Positions 8,186 through 22,567 of a stretch of 64,000 nucleotides of DNA are shown in pieces (the first letter of the stretch is position 1; the number at the start of each line of letters is the position of its first letter). The DNA lies in the NCBI GenBank assembly GCA_964016985.1, contig OZ024828.1, forward strand, positions 30,209,129-30,273,128, in the 5' to 3' direction. The notes beneath the pieces are model-generated. The model had not been told where the DNA came from, did not search any database, and was given only the letters and a program-made list of their open reading frames with translations. The position numbers and the translations under genes are program-made. The DNA is from Anodontia alba (taxonomy: Eukaryota; Mollusca; Bivalvia; Lucinida; Lucinidae).

Positions 8186-9099
8186 GGTTGAATGGCAAAA
8201 TGTGTAGACCCAGATCAAATGGTTAATTTTAGGAGCTATCTCATCTGGGTTCACACCGTATCGCCACGTGTTTAATTGCATATGCTACGCACATAGTCAA
8301 ATCGGCGTTTAGTCAAAAGCAGCTAATCTGCGTCAAAAACTACTGGTTTGAATATCAAACTGTCTAGACCAAGATCAAATGGTTCATTTTAGGAGTTTTG
8401 TGATCAGGGTCCGCGCTTTTTACTCACGTGCCAACATACTCATTCTACTCAGGTGGTCAAATCAGTGTTAAGTCGGAAACAGCAAACTGCGTTTAAAACT
8501 ACTGGTTTAAATAGCAAACTGTCTAGACCAAGATAACATGGTTCATTTAAGGAGCTTTGTGATCTGGGTCTGCGCTGTTTACTCACGCGCCAACATACTC
8601 ATTCTACTCAGGTGGTCAAATCAGTGTTAAGTCGGAAACAGCAAACTGCGTTTAAAACTACTGGTTTAAATAGCAAACTGTCTAGACCAAGATAACATGG
8701 TTCATTTAAGGAGCTTTGTGATCTGGGTCTGCGCTGTTTACTCACGTGCCAACATACTCATTCTACTCAGGTGGTCAAATCAGTGTTAAGTCGGAAACAG
8801 CAAACTGCGTCTAAAACTACTGTTTGAATGGCAGACTGCGTAGTCCCATAACATGGTTCATTTAAGAAGCTATAAGATTTGGGTCCGCGCTGTTTGCTTA
8901 CGTGTCCAAATGGTGAAATCAGCGTTTAGTCGAAAACAGCCAAACTGCGTCCGAAACAACTGGTTGAGATGCAATCTGTGTAGACCCAGATCAAATGGTT
9001 CATGTTAGGAGCTATGTATTCAGGATCTGCTTTGTATGCTCGCGCGTCAACAAGCACATTCCACACAGATGGTCAAATCAGCGCTTAGTCGAAAGCAGG
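8186..9099 (+). repeat. Array of six subrepeats, unit 2 (one extra)
   Basis: As in unit 1 but with subrepeat 3 duplicated (starts 8504 and 8663, exactly 159 bp apart; the first copy reads CACGCGCC instead of CACGTGCC). The following subrepeat carries ATAACATGG at about 8848-8856, text typical of subrepeat 3, which suggests a conversion patch. Confidence 0.92.
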
Positions 9100-10495
9100 A
9101 AACTTAATTATTGCCACCTACGCTCCAGTTTATATGCATATGAACACTGTAGAGACATGCAGACTGCACGATTTTCTCGTTGTCTAATACTTTACGATAT
9201 ACAGATCCTTTGACTTTACTTAAAACATTATGGTTCTCATGTACACAAGAAGTAGATCAGCGTTTACAAAGGCGCCTGTGAATATGTGTGGGTTGAATGT
9301 CAAATTACATTTTTTTTTCGTTTAGTAATTATTGCGGCATATGATAAAATCACAGTAAAAACTGGCCGCCCAAAATTTAATGTCCATTTTCAGGATGCGC
9401 TCCTACAAATGACTGCCACAAATGTGTGCTTCAGCGCGTGTTTGCCTTGTATACAAAAGTTTTAAAGTAAACATATTATTTAATCCTTGTAAATCATTTT
9501 TGGCTGGTGCACGTTTTGATTTCTTGTTTTTGTATGCAGTCGCGTACGAAATGACCTGTACACCAAAGCGAAAAGCGCTGGCATTATCACAGAACAAACT
9601 CAACTGCCATGTTCCTACATGGAGCAAAGTAAGGATCCTGAAAGAAATGCGTGAGGATACAGAACGCCATATATATCAGCAACCATGCAAACAAAGGCGT
9701 TTTAGACATATATGAAGGTTAACTTGAAAGACATTAACATGAATGTCCATACCACACAATCCTAAAGGTTTATGTTCTTGAGCGCATCTTTATAATATTG
9801 TTTTACATTGTTGCACGAACTCTACATTATTTACAAAGCCAAACTTATGTCGGATTTCACATCTATATTCCCGAAAAGATTTTCAAAAAAGTCTCCGACT
9901 ATTCATACAACAGGGGGAGGGGGGTTGGGAGAGGGACTACCCTTGTGTAATCATACCCGCCGGGAAGGATTCCGTTTGTGTATATATATATTCCCGAAAA
10001 GTTTTTCATATAAAGGTCCCCTACCACCCATAAAACATAAAAAGGGGGGAACTACCCTTGCGGAATCCTACCCACCGGGAAGGATTCCGTTTGTGAACGA
10101 AATCGTACGTTTCGTTCAGCGTCCAGGTAAAACCTGGACAGGATCTCTCCAATTAGTTGGAGAAATAAACATTGGACGCTTTTCACAGAATTGCTCGCTT
10201 TAAATATGCATTTTGTATTAAAATTAAATGACTTTCGTATAGGTGACGATTTAACATTTATCCTCAAATATGTCCTATCAGTCACATTTTTCTTAAAGAT
10301 AAACAGACTAATAGAAAACGAGTGTCTATTACTATCTGAATGTCAGTATTATAACTGTTGGACTGGATCTGTTGACAAGTTTTTACACCTTTTTCATAGC
10401 AGACGACCGAGCTGTTAAACCGACTATTTGTCTCCCTTTACCAACCATTCACTTTATGAAGTGCTATGAACAAAATAATAATCACTAATTAATAA

Positions 10496-10579
10496 GAGCA
10501 CGGTGCTCGAGTGGATTTTTTTACTATTTTAAAAGAAAACACAGTCCTCTTCTTGTGGGTTCGAATCCTCACTTCGGCA
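10496..10579 (+). pseudogene. tRNA-Leu-like relic, unit 3
   Basis: A and B boxes are intact. The stretch before the T arm reads ACAGTCCTCTTCTTG, with several changes from other copies, which argues against strong constraint there. Confidence 0.48.
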
Positions 10580-12649
10580 TTTATTTTTTTTCTAAAAACA
10601 TTTTTTTTTTCATCCTTATTTTGTGTATGTTTTCATTGTAGTTATGTTTTTTGTTTAGTTTTAGTTAACGTTAGCAGCGAAAATATTCTTATTAATAATA
10701 TAGCAGCCTTTGTTTGAGTTTGAAAAATTAAAGAAGAGAAATTTGATTGCTGATTACTATTCATATTTATAAAGCCTAGCGTACACCTCGTTCCTGGGTA
10801 TCACAATATTTTTTCATTGAAAGCGCGCGTGGCTCCCTCATTGTTTCCAATGAATCTACAGCACTGAAATTGTAGTAGTACGCTGCAGCCTTAATTCAGT
10901 AGCTCCAAACGCTGTCCTCCTACATTTATAAAACCAAATCTGTGTATACAGCTTCAAACATACTAGAATCTTAAAGTGTGTATAGCATGGATGCAGGAAG
11001 GCATGTTCAAGATCCTGTTGTCTTAAAAAAGAGTTACAGAATCAAGAAAGCAAACATAACGAGTCTCAACTCAACTGTGGCAGTATTTGCCATTTTCTCA
11101 TGCGCCGACTTTTGTTTTTATTCGTCGGATCGTAAGAAAATAGCATTGTCCCATATTCTCATATGCCAATAGCCGTGAGACCCGGATAGGCATACACTTC
11201 CGAACAGTATAATCAAGGTTTTTTTGTTCGTCAATATTTTCTACCATATCGAACCGTTGAATTAGAATCGAAGGACCTGTTTCGACTGCGTGTGTGCAGC
11301 TAATCTTTGCCTTCGTTGTTCGCATATGCAATAAGACATTTGAAGCCTACCATAAGCGTGGTTCACGGCTGCGGACAGTTACAGCAATACAGCAAATTAA
11401 GACCTGTACGTTTTATACATTTACCAATACGATTTTGTCTTGTTCACGTAGGTGTATGATTCTCATCACGGTCTCTCAACTTCTGTAATTACCGTAAATA
11501 TTCAGACACATTAGTGCCTTGCTCTGCCTAATCAAATATTTGGACAGAATAGAAAATGTTCAGGAAGAACAAATATCACAGAACATATTATCGTTATTGT
11601 TAATTATAATTAGGACAACAGAAAATTACAATATGTCATATGCTCATAGAGTTGGCACAGGTAACCGTGAGCACGGTCTGGTCAGGTGTTTGTAATATTT
11701 TTCTCTGTAATTTCTGACAAATATCTAAGTGGACAGAGTAAGACGCTGATCCGACTGCGCGCGCTTGAGTTGCAGGCTTATGCGCACCTTAGTTCGCCGC
11801 ATATGTGAAAAGACCATTTTCGCATGTTGCTATTTTATAATCAGCTCAAATAAGTGAAAAAGTTTATGTCATATGCGAACAGTAGAGATTCAGATAATTG
11901 TGCGCAACAAATATGTGAAAGAGTGTACATGTGTCAAATACCAATAGGAGAGACCATCCCGCGCATTTGCGTAGTCAGATCATGGTCTTCTCTGTCCGCC
12001 AAATTATTTGGTATGTTTTACAGTATTCAACAATTCTGTCAGCGGACAACGAAAACCATGATCAGGCTGCGTGGCTGCACAGACCAATCTGTGCACGCGT
12101 CGGACTTATTAGTAAAATGAACAAAAAAGAATATATTCGGAAATGCTCGTGAACAAGGTCGAAATTTGTTAAATATTTAGTTGGTAGTAATCACTTTTCT
12201 TATTGACTTTTGTAGGTGTTCTTTTTGTTTACTTGTGTCTGGATGCGGAGAGTGAAGGGTAGCACCTACAGGTATTAAACGGAGAACATTCCGAATACAT
12301 AGTACATACGAATTAGTGTTCAGTACTTGACACAACGTATGAGTCTAGGTACTTGCTTATCTACGTCAAACCGATAAACTGTTGAATATTTCAGGAAGCT
12401 AAATATATCAAAAGCTTAATTTCACTACAGATGTGGCCAGATTTTAGTTAGAACATTTATACAGGGAAGGTAATATATAAAAAGAAAACGCTAGCGCCTG
12501 ATTGCTGTACATGTAGTCAGATAGTACGGTTGATAGATGGTCGTCTTAGTTATTTGTGTATCTATGTCCACATAACTTTGGAACAGCTTAAAAACTTCGA
12601 GATCAGTAAGCACTTGGATCGGTGACAGCATATCGGTCATTTCTTTCCA

Positions 12650-12826
12650 GCTCTCTCTCTCACTCTCTCACTCTCTCTCTCTCTCGTTTTTTTTTTTTTT
12701 TTTCACGCGAACTGACGGACAGAGTGAAACACTACGTTATGAGTTAATGTATTACTATCGGCTGCTAGTCATTTCTTTACAACTCTTTCTCTCTCTCACT
12801 CTCCCTCTCTCTGTTTTTTTTTTTTT
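12650..12826 (+). repeat. CT and poly-T tracts, unit 3
   Basis: First T run expanded to 17; second 13. Confidence 0.85.
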
Positions 12827-13199
12827 ATTTACACATCCAGTCCTCAATGTGTCCTATTTCATACGCGAACTGACGGAACTATGTTATGAGTTCATGAAAT
12901 ATATGGCCCTTCTGCTGTCAGTTTAGCCATTCTTTCCTTCTGTAGCAAATGGGAAAACATGATTACCATACACGTGAATCAGCGACGTCGGATTAGGCTG
13001 CAATACAATGGATTAAGACTTGTAAGTTTTCGTACGTTTATCAATACCAATTTCGTCTGTGTGATTCTTAGTGCTGCACTCTCAAACACTGCACTGACGG
13101 AAAATATTCAGAAGTATTAGCACCTTATCATATCTTTAACGATATTTGGACAAGCGTATACATTCTGATTAATTACCATTTGTTGCACTCGAAACTACA

Positions 13200-13956
13200 G
13201 GTTGAATGGCAAAATGTGTAGACCCAGATCAAATGGTTAATTTTAGGAGCTATCTCATCTGGGTTCACACCGTATCGCCACGTGTTTAATTGCATATGCT
13301 ACGCACATAGTCAAATCGGCGTTTAGTCAAAAGCAGCTAATCTGCGTCAAAAACTACTGGTTTGAATATCAAACTGTCTAGACCAAGATCAAATGGTTCA
13401 TTTTAGGAGTTTTGTGATCAGGGTCCGCGCTTTTTACTCACGTGCCAACATACTCATTCTACTCAGGTGGTCAAATCAGTGTTAAGTCGGAAACAGCAAA
13501 CTGCGTTTAAAACTACTGGTTTAAATAGCAAACTGTCTAGACCAAGATAACATGGTTCATTTAAGGAGCTTTGTGATCTGGGTCTGCGCTGTTTACTCAC
13601 GTGCCAACATACTCATTCTACTCAGGTGGTCAAATCAGTGTTAAGTCGGAAACAGCAAACTGCGTCTAAAACTACTGTTTGAATGGCAGACTGCGTAGTC
13701 CCAGAACAAATTGTTCATTTAAGAAGCTATAAGATTTGGGTCCGCGCTGTTTGCTTACGTGTCCAAATGGTGAAATCAGCGTTTAGTCGAAAACAGCCAA
13801 ACTGCGTCCGAAACAACTGGTTGAGATGCAATCTGTGTAGACCCAGATCAAATGGTTCATGTTAGGAGCTATGTATTCAGGATCTGCTTTGTATGCTCGC
13901 GCGTCAACAAGCACATTCCACACAGATGGTCAAATCAGCGCTTAGTCGAAAGCAGG
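13200..13956 (+). repeat. Array of five subrepeats, unit 3
   Basis: Same length (757 bp) and order as unit 1. Confidence 0.92.
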
Positions 13957-15353
13957 AAACTTAATTATTGCCACCTACGCTCCAGTTTATATGCATATGA
14001 ACACGGTAGAGATATGCAGACTGCACGATTTTCTCGTTGTCTAATACTTAACGATATACAGATCCTTTAACTTTACTTAAAACATTATGGTTCTCATGTA
14101 CACAAGAAGTAGATCAGCGTTTACAAAGGCGCCTGTGAATATGTGTGGGTTGAGTGTCAAATTACATTTTTTTTTCGTTTAGTAATTATTGCGGCATATG
14201 ATAAAATCACAGTAAAAACTGGCCGCCCAAAATTTAATGTCCATTTTCAGGATGCGCTCCTACAAATGACTGCCACAAATGTGTGCTTCAGCGCGTGTTT
14301 GCCTTGTATACAAAAGTTTTAAAGTAAACATATTATTTAATCCTTGTAAATCATTTTTGGCTGGTGCACGTTTTGATTTCTTGTTTTTGTATGCAGTCGC
14401 GTACGAAATGACCCAGTACACCAAAGCGAAAAGCGCTGGCATTATCACAGAACAAACTCAACTGCCATGATCCTACATGGAGCAAAGTAAGGATCCTGAA
14501 AGAAATGCGTGAGGATACAGAACGCCATATATATCAGCAACCATGCAAACAAAGGCGTTTTAGACATATATGAAGGTTAACTTGAAAGACATTAACATGA
14601 ATGTCCATACCACACAATCCTAAAGGTTTATGTTCTTAAGCGCATCTTTATAATATTGTTTTACATTGTTGCACGAACTCTACATTATATACAAAGCCAA
14701 ACTTATGTCGGATTTCACATCTATATTCCCGAAAAGATTTTCAAAAAAGTCTCCTACTACTCATACAACAGGGGGAGGGGGGTTGGGAGAGGGACTACCC
14801 TTGTGTAATCATACCCGCCGGGAAGGATTCCGTTTGTGTATATATATATTCCCGAAAAGTTTTTCATATAAAGTTCCCCTACCACCCATAAAACATTAAA
14901 AGGGGGGAACTACCCTTGCGGAATCCTACCCACCGGGAAGGATTCCGTTTGTGAACGAAATCGTACGTTTCGTTCAGCGTCCAGGTAAAACCTGGACAGG
15001 ATCTCTCCAATTATTTGGAGAAATAAACATTGGACGCTTTTCACAGAATTGCTCGCTTTAAATATGCATTTTGTATTAAAATTAAATGACTTTCGTATAG
15101 GTGACGATTTAACATTTATCCTCAAATATGTCCTATCAGTCACATTTTTCTTAAAGATAAACAGACTAATAGAAAACGAGTGTCTATTACTATCTGAATG
15201 TCAGTATTATAACTGTTGGACTGGATCTGTTGACAAGTTTTTACACCTTTTTCATAGCAGACGACCGAGCTGTTAAACCGACTATTTGTCTCCCTTTACC
15301 AACCATTCACTTTATGAAGTGCTATGAACAAAATAATAATCACTAATTAATAA

Positions 15354-15437
15354 GAGCACGGTGCTCGAGTGGATTCTTTTACTATTTTAAAAGAAAACAC
15401 CCGCCTCTTCATGTGGGTTCGAATCCTCACTTCGGCA
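15354..15437 (+). pseudogene. tRNA-Leu-like relic, unit 4
   Basis: A and B boxes intact; the spacer reads GGATTCTTTTAC and CACCCGCC. Confidence 0.5.
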
Positions 15438-17512
15438 TTTATTTTTTTTCTAAAAACATTTTTTTTTTCATCCTTATTTTGTGTAAGTTTTCATTGTAGT
15501 TATGTTTTTTGTTTAGTTTTAGTTAACGTTAGCAGCGAAAATATTTTTATTAATAATATAGCAGCCTTTGTTTGAGTTTGAAAAATTAAAGAAGAGAAAT
15601 TTGATTGCTGATTACTATTCATATTTATAAAGCCTAGCGTACACCTCGTTCCTGGGTATCACAATACTTTTTCATTGAAAGCACGCGTGGCTCCCTCATT
15701 GTTTCCAATGAATCTACAGCACTGAAATTGTAGTAGTACGCTGCAGCCTTAATTCAGTAGCTCCAAACGCTGTCCTCCTACATTTATAAAACCAAATCTG
15801 TGTATACAGCTTCAAACATACTAGAATCTTAAAGTGTGTATAGCATGGATGCAGGAAGGCATGTTCAAGATCCTGTTGTCTTAAAAAAGCGTTACAGAAT
15901 CAAGAAAGCAAAGAAAACATAACGAGTCTCAACTCAACTGTGGCAGTATTTGCCATTTTCTCATGCGCCGACTTTTGTTTTTATTCGTCGGATCGTAAGA
16001 AAATAGCATTGTCCCATATTCTCATATGCCAATAGCCGTGAGACCCGGATAGGCATACACTTCCGAACAGTATAATCAAGGTTTTTTTGTTCGTCAATAT
16101 TTTCTACCATATCGAACCGTTGAATTAGAATCGAAGGACCTGTTTCGACTGCGTGTGTGCAGCTAATCTTTGCCTTCGTTGTTCGCATATGCAATAAGAC
16201 ATTTGAAGCCTACCATAAGCGTGGTTCACGGCTGCGGACAGTTACAGCAATACAGCAAATTAAGACCTGTACGTTTTATACATTTACCAATACGATTTTG
16301 TCTTGTTCACGTAGGTGTATGATTCTCATCACGGTCTGTCAACTTCTGTAATTACCGTAAATATTCAGACACATTAGTGCCTTGCTCTGCCTAATCAAAT
16401 ATTTGGACAGAATAGAAAATGTTCAGGAAGAACAACTATCACAGAACATATTATCGTTATTGTTAATTATAATTAGGACAACAGAAAATGTCAATATGTC
16501 ATATGCTCATAGAGTTGGCACAGGTAACCGTGAGCACGGTCTGGTCAGGTGTTTGTAATATTTTTCTCTGTAATTTCTGACAAATATCTAAGTGGACAGA
16601 GTAAGACGCTGATCCGACTGCGCGCGCTTGAGTTGCAGGCTTATGCGCACCTTAGTTCGCCGCATATGTGAAAAGACCATTTTCGCATGTTGCTATTTTA
16701 TTATAAGCTCAAATAAGTGAAAAAGTTTATGTCATATGCAAACAGTAGAGATTCAGATAATTGTGCGCAACAAATATGTGAAAGAGTGTACATGTGTCAA
16801 ATACCAATAGGAGAGACCATCCCGCGCATTTGCGTAGTCAGATCATGGTCTTCTCTGTCCGCCAAATTATTTGGTATGTTTTACAGTATTCAACAATTCT
16901 GTCAGCGGACAACGAAAACCATGATCAGGCTGCGTGGCTGCACAGACCAATCTGTGCACGCGTCGGACTTATTAGTAAAATGAACAAAAAAGAATATATT
17001 CGGAAATGCTCGTGAACAAGGTCGAAATTTGTTAAATATTTAGTTGGTAGTAATCACTTTTCTTATTGACTTTTGTAGGTGTTCTTTTTGTTTACTTGTG
17101 TCTGGATGCGGAGAGTGAAGGGTAGCACCTACAGGTATTAAACGGAGAACATTCCGAATACATAGTACATACGAATTAGTGTTCAGTACTTGACACAACG
17201 TATGAGTCTAGGTACTTGCTTATCTACGTCAAACCGATAAACTGTTGAATATTTCAGGAAGCTAAATATATCAAAAGCTTAATTTCACTACAGATGTGGC
17301 CAGATTTTAGTTAGAACATTTATACAGGGAAGGTAATATATAAAAAGAAAACGCTAGCGCCTGATTGCTGTACATGTAGTCAGATAGTACGGTTGATAGA
17401 TGGTCGATTTAGTTATTTGTGTATCTATGTCAACATAACTTTGGAACAGCTTAAAAACTTCGAGATCAGTAAGCACTTGGATCGGTGACAGCATATCGGT
17501 CATTTCTTTCCA

Positions 17513-17691
17513 GCTCTCTCTCTCACTCTCTCACTCTCTCTCTCTCTCGTTTTTTTTTTTTTTTTTTTTTTCACGCGAACTGACGGACAGAGTGAAACAC
17601 TACGTTATGAGTTAATGTATTACTATCGGCTGCTAGTCATTTCTTTACAACTCTTTCTCTCTCTCACTCTCCCTCTCTCTGTTTTTTTTTT
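17513..17691 (+). repeat. CT and poly-T tracts, unit 4
   Basis: First T run 22; second 10. Confidence 0.85.
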
Positions 17692-18064
17692 ATTTACACA
17701 TCAAGTCCTCAATGTGTCCTATTTCATACGCGAACTGACGGAACTATGTTATGAGTTCATGAAATATATGGCCCTTCTGCTGTCAGTTTAGCCATTCTTT
17801 CCTTCTGTAGCAAATGGGAAAACATGATTACCATACACGTGAATCAGCGACGTCGGATTAGGCTGCAATACAATGGATTAAGACTTGTAAGTTTTCGTAC
17901 GTTTATCAATACCAATTTCGTCTGTGTGATTCTTAGTGCTGCACTCTCAAACACTGCACTGACGGAAAATATTCAGAACTATTAGCACCTTATCATATCT
18001 TTAACGATATTTGGACAAGCGTATACATTCTGATTAATTACCATTTGTTGCACTCGAAACTACA

Positions 18065-18821
18065 GGTTGAATGGCAAAATGTGTAGACCCAGATCAAATG
18101 GTTAATTTTAGGAGCTATCTCATCTGGGTTCACACCGTATCGCCACGTGTTTAATTGCATATGCTACGCACATAGTCAAATCGGCGTTTAGTCAAAAGCA
18201 GCTAATCTGCGTCAAAAACTACTGGTTTGAATATCAAACTGTCTAGACCAAGATCAAATGGTTCATTTTAGAAGTTTTGTGATCAGGGTCCGCGCTTTTT
18301 ACTCACGTGCCAACATACTCATTCTACTCAGGTGGTCAAATCAGTGTTAAGTCGGAAACAGCAAACTGCGTTTAAAACTACTGGTTTAAATAGCAAACTG
18401 TCTAGACCAAGATAACATGGTTCATTTAAGGAGCTTTGTGATCTGGGTCTGCGCTGTTTACTCACGTGCCAACATACTCATTCTACTCAGGTGGTCAAAT
18501 CAGTGTTAAGTCGGAAACAGCAAACTGCGTCTAAAACTACTGTTTGAATGGCAGACTGCGTAGTCCCAGAACAAATTGTTCATTTAAGAAGCTATAAGAT
18601 TTGGGTCCGCGCTGTTTGCTTACGTGTCCAAATGGTGAAATCAGCGTTTAGTCGAAAACAGCCAAACTGCGTCCGAAACAACTGGTTGAGATGCAATCTG
18701 TGTAGACCCAGATCAAATGGTTCATGTTAGGAGCTATGTATTCAGGATCTGCTTTGTATGCTCGCGCGTCAACAAGCACATTCCACACAGATGGTCAAAT
18801 CAGCGCTTAGTCGAAAGCAGG
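18065..18821 (+). repeat. Array of five subrepeats, unit 4
   Basis: Same length as unit 1; subrepeat 2 reads TTTTAGAAGTTTT, shared with unit 5. Confidence 0.92.
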
Positions 18822-20218
18822 AAACTTAATTATTGCCACCTACGCTCCAGTTTATATGCATATGAACACGGTAGAGATATGCAGACTGCACGATTTTCTC
18901 GTTGTCTAATACTTAACGATATACAGATCCTTTGACTTTACTTAAAACATTATGGTTCTCATGTACACAAGAAGTAGATCAGCGTTTACAAAGGCGCCTG
19001 TGAATATGTGTGGGTTGAGTGTCAAATTACATTTTTTTTTCGTTTAGTAATTATTGCGGCATATGATAAAATCACAGTAAAAACTGGACGCCCAAAATTT
19101 AATGTCCATTTTCAGGATGCGCTCCTACAAATGACTGCCACAAATGTGTGCTTCAGCGCGTGTTTGCCTTGTATACAAAAGTTTTAAAGTAAACATATTA
19201 TTTAATCCTTGTAAATCATTTTTGGCTGGTGCACGTTTTGATTTCTTGTTTTTGTATGCAGTCGCGTACGAAATGACCCAGTACACCAAAGCGAAAAACG
19301 CTGGCATTATCACAGAACAAACTCAACTGCCATGATCCTACATGGAGCAAAGTAAGGGTCCTGAAAGAAATGCGTGAGGATACAGAACGCCATATATATC
19401 AGCAACCATGCAAACAAAGGCGTTTTAGACATATATGAAGGTTAACTTGAAAGACATTAACATGAATGTCCATACCACACAATCCTAAAGGTTTATGTTC
19501 TTAAGCGCATCTTTATAATATTGTTTTACATTGTTGCACGAACTCTACATTATATACAAAGCCAAACTTATGTCGGATTTCACATCTATATTCCCGAAAA
19601 GATTTTCAAAAAAGTCTCCTACTACTCATACAACAGGGGGAGGGGGGTTGGGAGAGGGACTACCCTTGTGTAATCATACCCGCCGGGAAGGATTCCGTTT
19701 GTGTATATATATATTCCCGAAAAGTTTTTCATATAAAGTTCCCCTACCACCCATAAAACATAAAAAGGGGGGAACTACCCTTGCGGAATCCTACCCACCG
19801 GGAAGGATTCCGTTTGTGAACGAAATCGTACGTTTCGTTCAGCGTCCAGGTAAAACCTGGACAGGATCTCTCCAATTATTTGGAGAAATAAACATTGGAC
19901 GCTTTTCACAGAATTGCTCGCTTTAAATATGCATTTTGTATTAAAATTAAATGACTTTCGTATAGGTGACGATTTAACATTTATCCTCAAATATGTCCTA
20001 TCAGTCACATTTTTCTTAAAGATAAACAGACTAATAGAAAACGAGTGTCTATTACTATCTGAATGTCAGTATTATAACTGTTGGACTGGATCTGTTGACA
20101 AGTTTTTACACCTTTTTCATAGCAGACGACCGAGCTGTTAAACCGACTATTTGTCTCCCTTTACCAACCATTCACTTTATGAAGTGCTATGAACAAAATA
20201 ATAATCACTAATTAATAA

Positions 20219-20302
20219 GAGCACGGTGCTCGAGTGGATTCTTTTACTATTTTAAAAGAAAACACCCGCCTCTTCATGTGGGTTCGAATCCTCACTTCGG
20301 CA
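20219..20302 (+). pseudogene. tRNA-Leu-like relic, unit 5
   Basis: Same variant as unit 4 (CACCCGCC); both boxes intact. Confidence 0.5.
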
Positions 20303-22377
20303 TTTATTTTTTTTCTAAAAACATTTTTTTTTTCATCCTTATTTTGTGTAAGTTTTCATTGTAGTTATGTTTTTTGTTTAGTTTTAGTTAACGTTAGCAG
20401 CGAAAATATTTTTATTAATAATATAGCAGCCTTTGTTTGAGTTTGAAAAATTAAAGAAGAGAAATTTGATTGCTGATTACTATTCATATTTATAAAGCCT
20501 AGCGTACACCTCGTTCCTGGGTATCACAATACTTTTTCATTGAAAGCACGCGTGGCTCCCTCATTGTTTCCAATGAATCTACAGCACTGAAATTGTAGTA
20601 GTACGCTGCAGCCTTAATTCAGTAGCTCCAAACGCTGTCCTCCTACATTTATAAAACCAAATCTGTGTATACAGCTTCAAACATACTAGAATCTTAAAGT
20701 GTGTATAGCATGGATGCAGGAAGGCATGTTCAAGATCCTGTTGTCTTAAAAAAGCGTTACAGAATCAAGAAAGCAAAGAAAACATAACGAGTCTCAACTC
20801 AACTGTGGCAGTATTTGCCATTTTCTCATGCGCCGACTTTTGTTTTTATTCGTCGGATCGTAAGAAAATAGCATTGTCCCATATTCTCATATGCCAATAG
20901 CCGTGAGACCCGGATAGGCATACACTTCCGAACAGTATAATCAAGGTTTTTTTGTTCGTCAATATTTTCTACCATATCGAACCGTTGAATTAGAATCGAA
21001 GGACCTGTTTCGATTGCGTGTGTGCAGCTAATCTTTGCCTTCGTTGTTCGCATATGCAATAAGACATTTGAAGCCTACCATAAGCGTGGTTCACGGCTGC
21101 GGACAGTTACAGCAATACAGCAAATTAAGACCTGTACGTTTTATACATTTACCAATACGATTTTGTCTTGTTCACGTAGGTGTATGATTCTCATCACGGT
21201 CTCTCAACTTCTGTAATTACCGTAAATATTCAGACACATTAGTGCCTTGCTCTGCCTAATCAAATATTTGGACAGAATAGAAAATGTTCAGGAAGAACAA
21301 CTATCACAGAACATATTATCGTTATTGTTAATTATAATTAGGACAACAGAAAATGTCAATATGTCATATGCTCATAGAGTTGGCACAGGTAACCGTGAGC
21401 ACGGTCTGGTCAGGTGTTTGTAATATTTTTCTCTGTAATTTCTGACAAATATCTAAGTGGACAGAGTAAGACGCTGATCCGACTGCGCGCGCTTGAGTTG
21501 CAGGCTTATGCGCACCTTAGTTCGCCGCATATGTGAAAAGACCATTTTCGCATGTTGCTATTTTATTATAAGCTCAAATAAGTGAAAAAGTTTATGTCAT
21601 ATGCAAACAGTAGAGATTCAGATAATTGTGCGCAACAAATATGTGAAAGAGTGTACATGTGTCAAATACCAATAGGAGAGACCATCCCGCGCATTTGCGT
21701 AGTCAGATCATGGTCTTCTCTGTCCGCCAAATTATTTGGTATGTTTTACAGTATTCAACAATTCTGTCAGCGGACAACGAAAACCATGATCAGGCTGCGT
21801 GGCTGCACAGACCAATCTGTGCACGCGTCGGACTTATTAGTAAAATGAACAAAAAAGAATATATTCGGAAATGCTCGTGAACAAGGTCGAAATTTGTTAA
21901 ATATTTAGTTGGTAGTAAACACTTTTCTTATTGACTTTTGTAGGTGTTCTTTTTGTTTACTTGTGTCTGGATGCGGAGAGTGAAGGGTAGCACCTACAGG
22001 TATTAAACGGAGAACATTCCGAATACATAGTACATACGAATTAGTGTTCAGTACTTGACACAACGTATGAGTCTAGGTACTTGCTTATCTACGTCAAACC
22101 GATAAACTGTTGAATATTTCAGGAAGCTAAATATATCAAAAGCTTAATTTCACTACAGATGTGGCCAGATTTTAGTTAGAACATTTATACAGGGAAGGTA
22201 ATATATAAAAAGAAAACGCTAGCGCCTGATTGCTGTACATGTAGTCAGATAGTACGGTTGATAGATGGTCGTCTTAGTTATTTGTGTATCTATGTCAACA
22301 TAACTTTGGAACAGCTTAAAAACTTCGAGATCAGTAAGCACTTGGATCGGTGACAGCATATCGGTCATTTCTTTCCA

Positions 22378-22413
22378 GCTCTCTCTCTCACTCTCTCACT
22401 CTCTCTCTCTCTC

Positions 22414-22447
<34 letters not shown>

Positions 22448-22567
22448 CACGCGAACTGACGGACAGAGTGAAACACTACGTTATGAGTTAATGTATTACT
22501 ATCGGCTGCTAGTCATTTCTTTACAACTCTTTCTCTCTCTCACTCTCCCTCTCTCCGTTTTTTTTTT
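22378..22567 (+). repeat. CT and poly-T tracts, unit 5
   Basis: First T run 33, the longest in the window; second 10, preceded by a CTCTCC variant. Confidence 0.85.

Larger units (their letters stand above)
4852..9860 (+). repeat. Macrosatellite unit 2 (5009 bp), longest copy
   Basis: Nearly identical to unit 1. It is longer because it has an extra 159-bp subrepeat (around 8504-8821). It also has a small internal replacement at about 8848-8858 (net minus 2 bp) and a 1-bp loss near 9557. A-block variants throughout. Confidence 0.97.
9861..14718 (+). repeat. Macrosatellite unit 3 (4858 bp), A/B mosaic
   Basis: The 5' two fifths carry A-block variants (GAAAGCGCGCG near 10820, CATATGCGAAC at about 11871). 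The 3' part carries variants of units 4 onward (CATTCCGAAT near 12290, GTTCAGTACTT near 12320). A 5-bp deletion near 11053 shifts the small-ORF frame. The tRNA-like sequence has private changes just before its T arm. Confidence 0.96.
14719..19583 (+). repeat. Macrosatellite unit 4 (4865 bp)
   Basis: B-block copy: hairpin loop TTAT, AAGCACGCG near 15680 and GCGTTACAG near 15890. It shares ACATTAAAAG near 14894 and GGTCTGTCAAC near 16335 with unit 6 but not with unit 5, so variants skip a unit. The first poly-T tract is 22 T. Confidence 0.97.
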
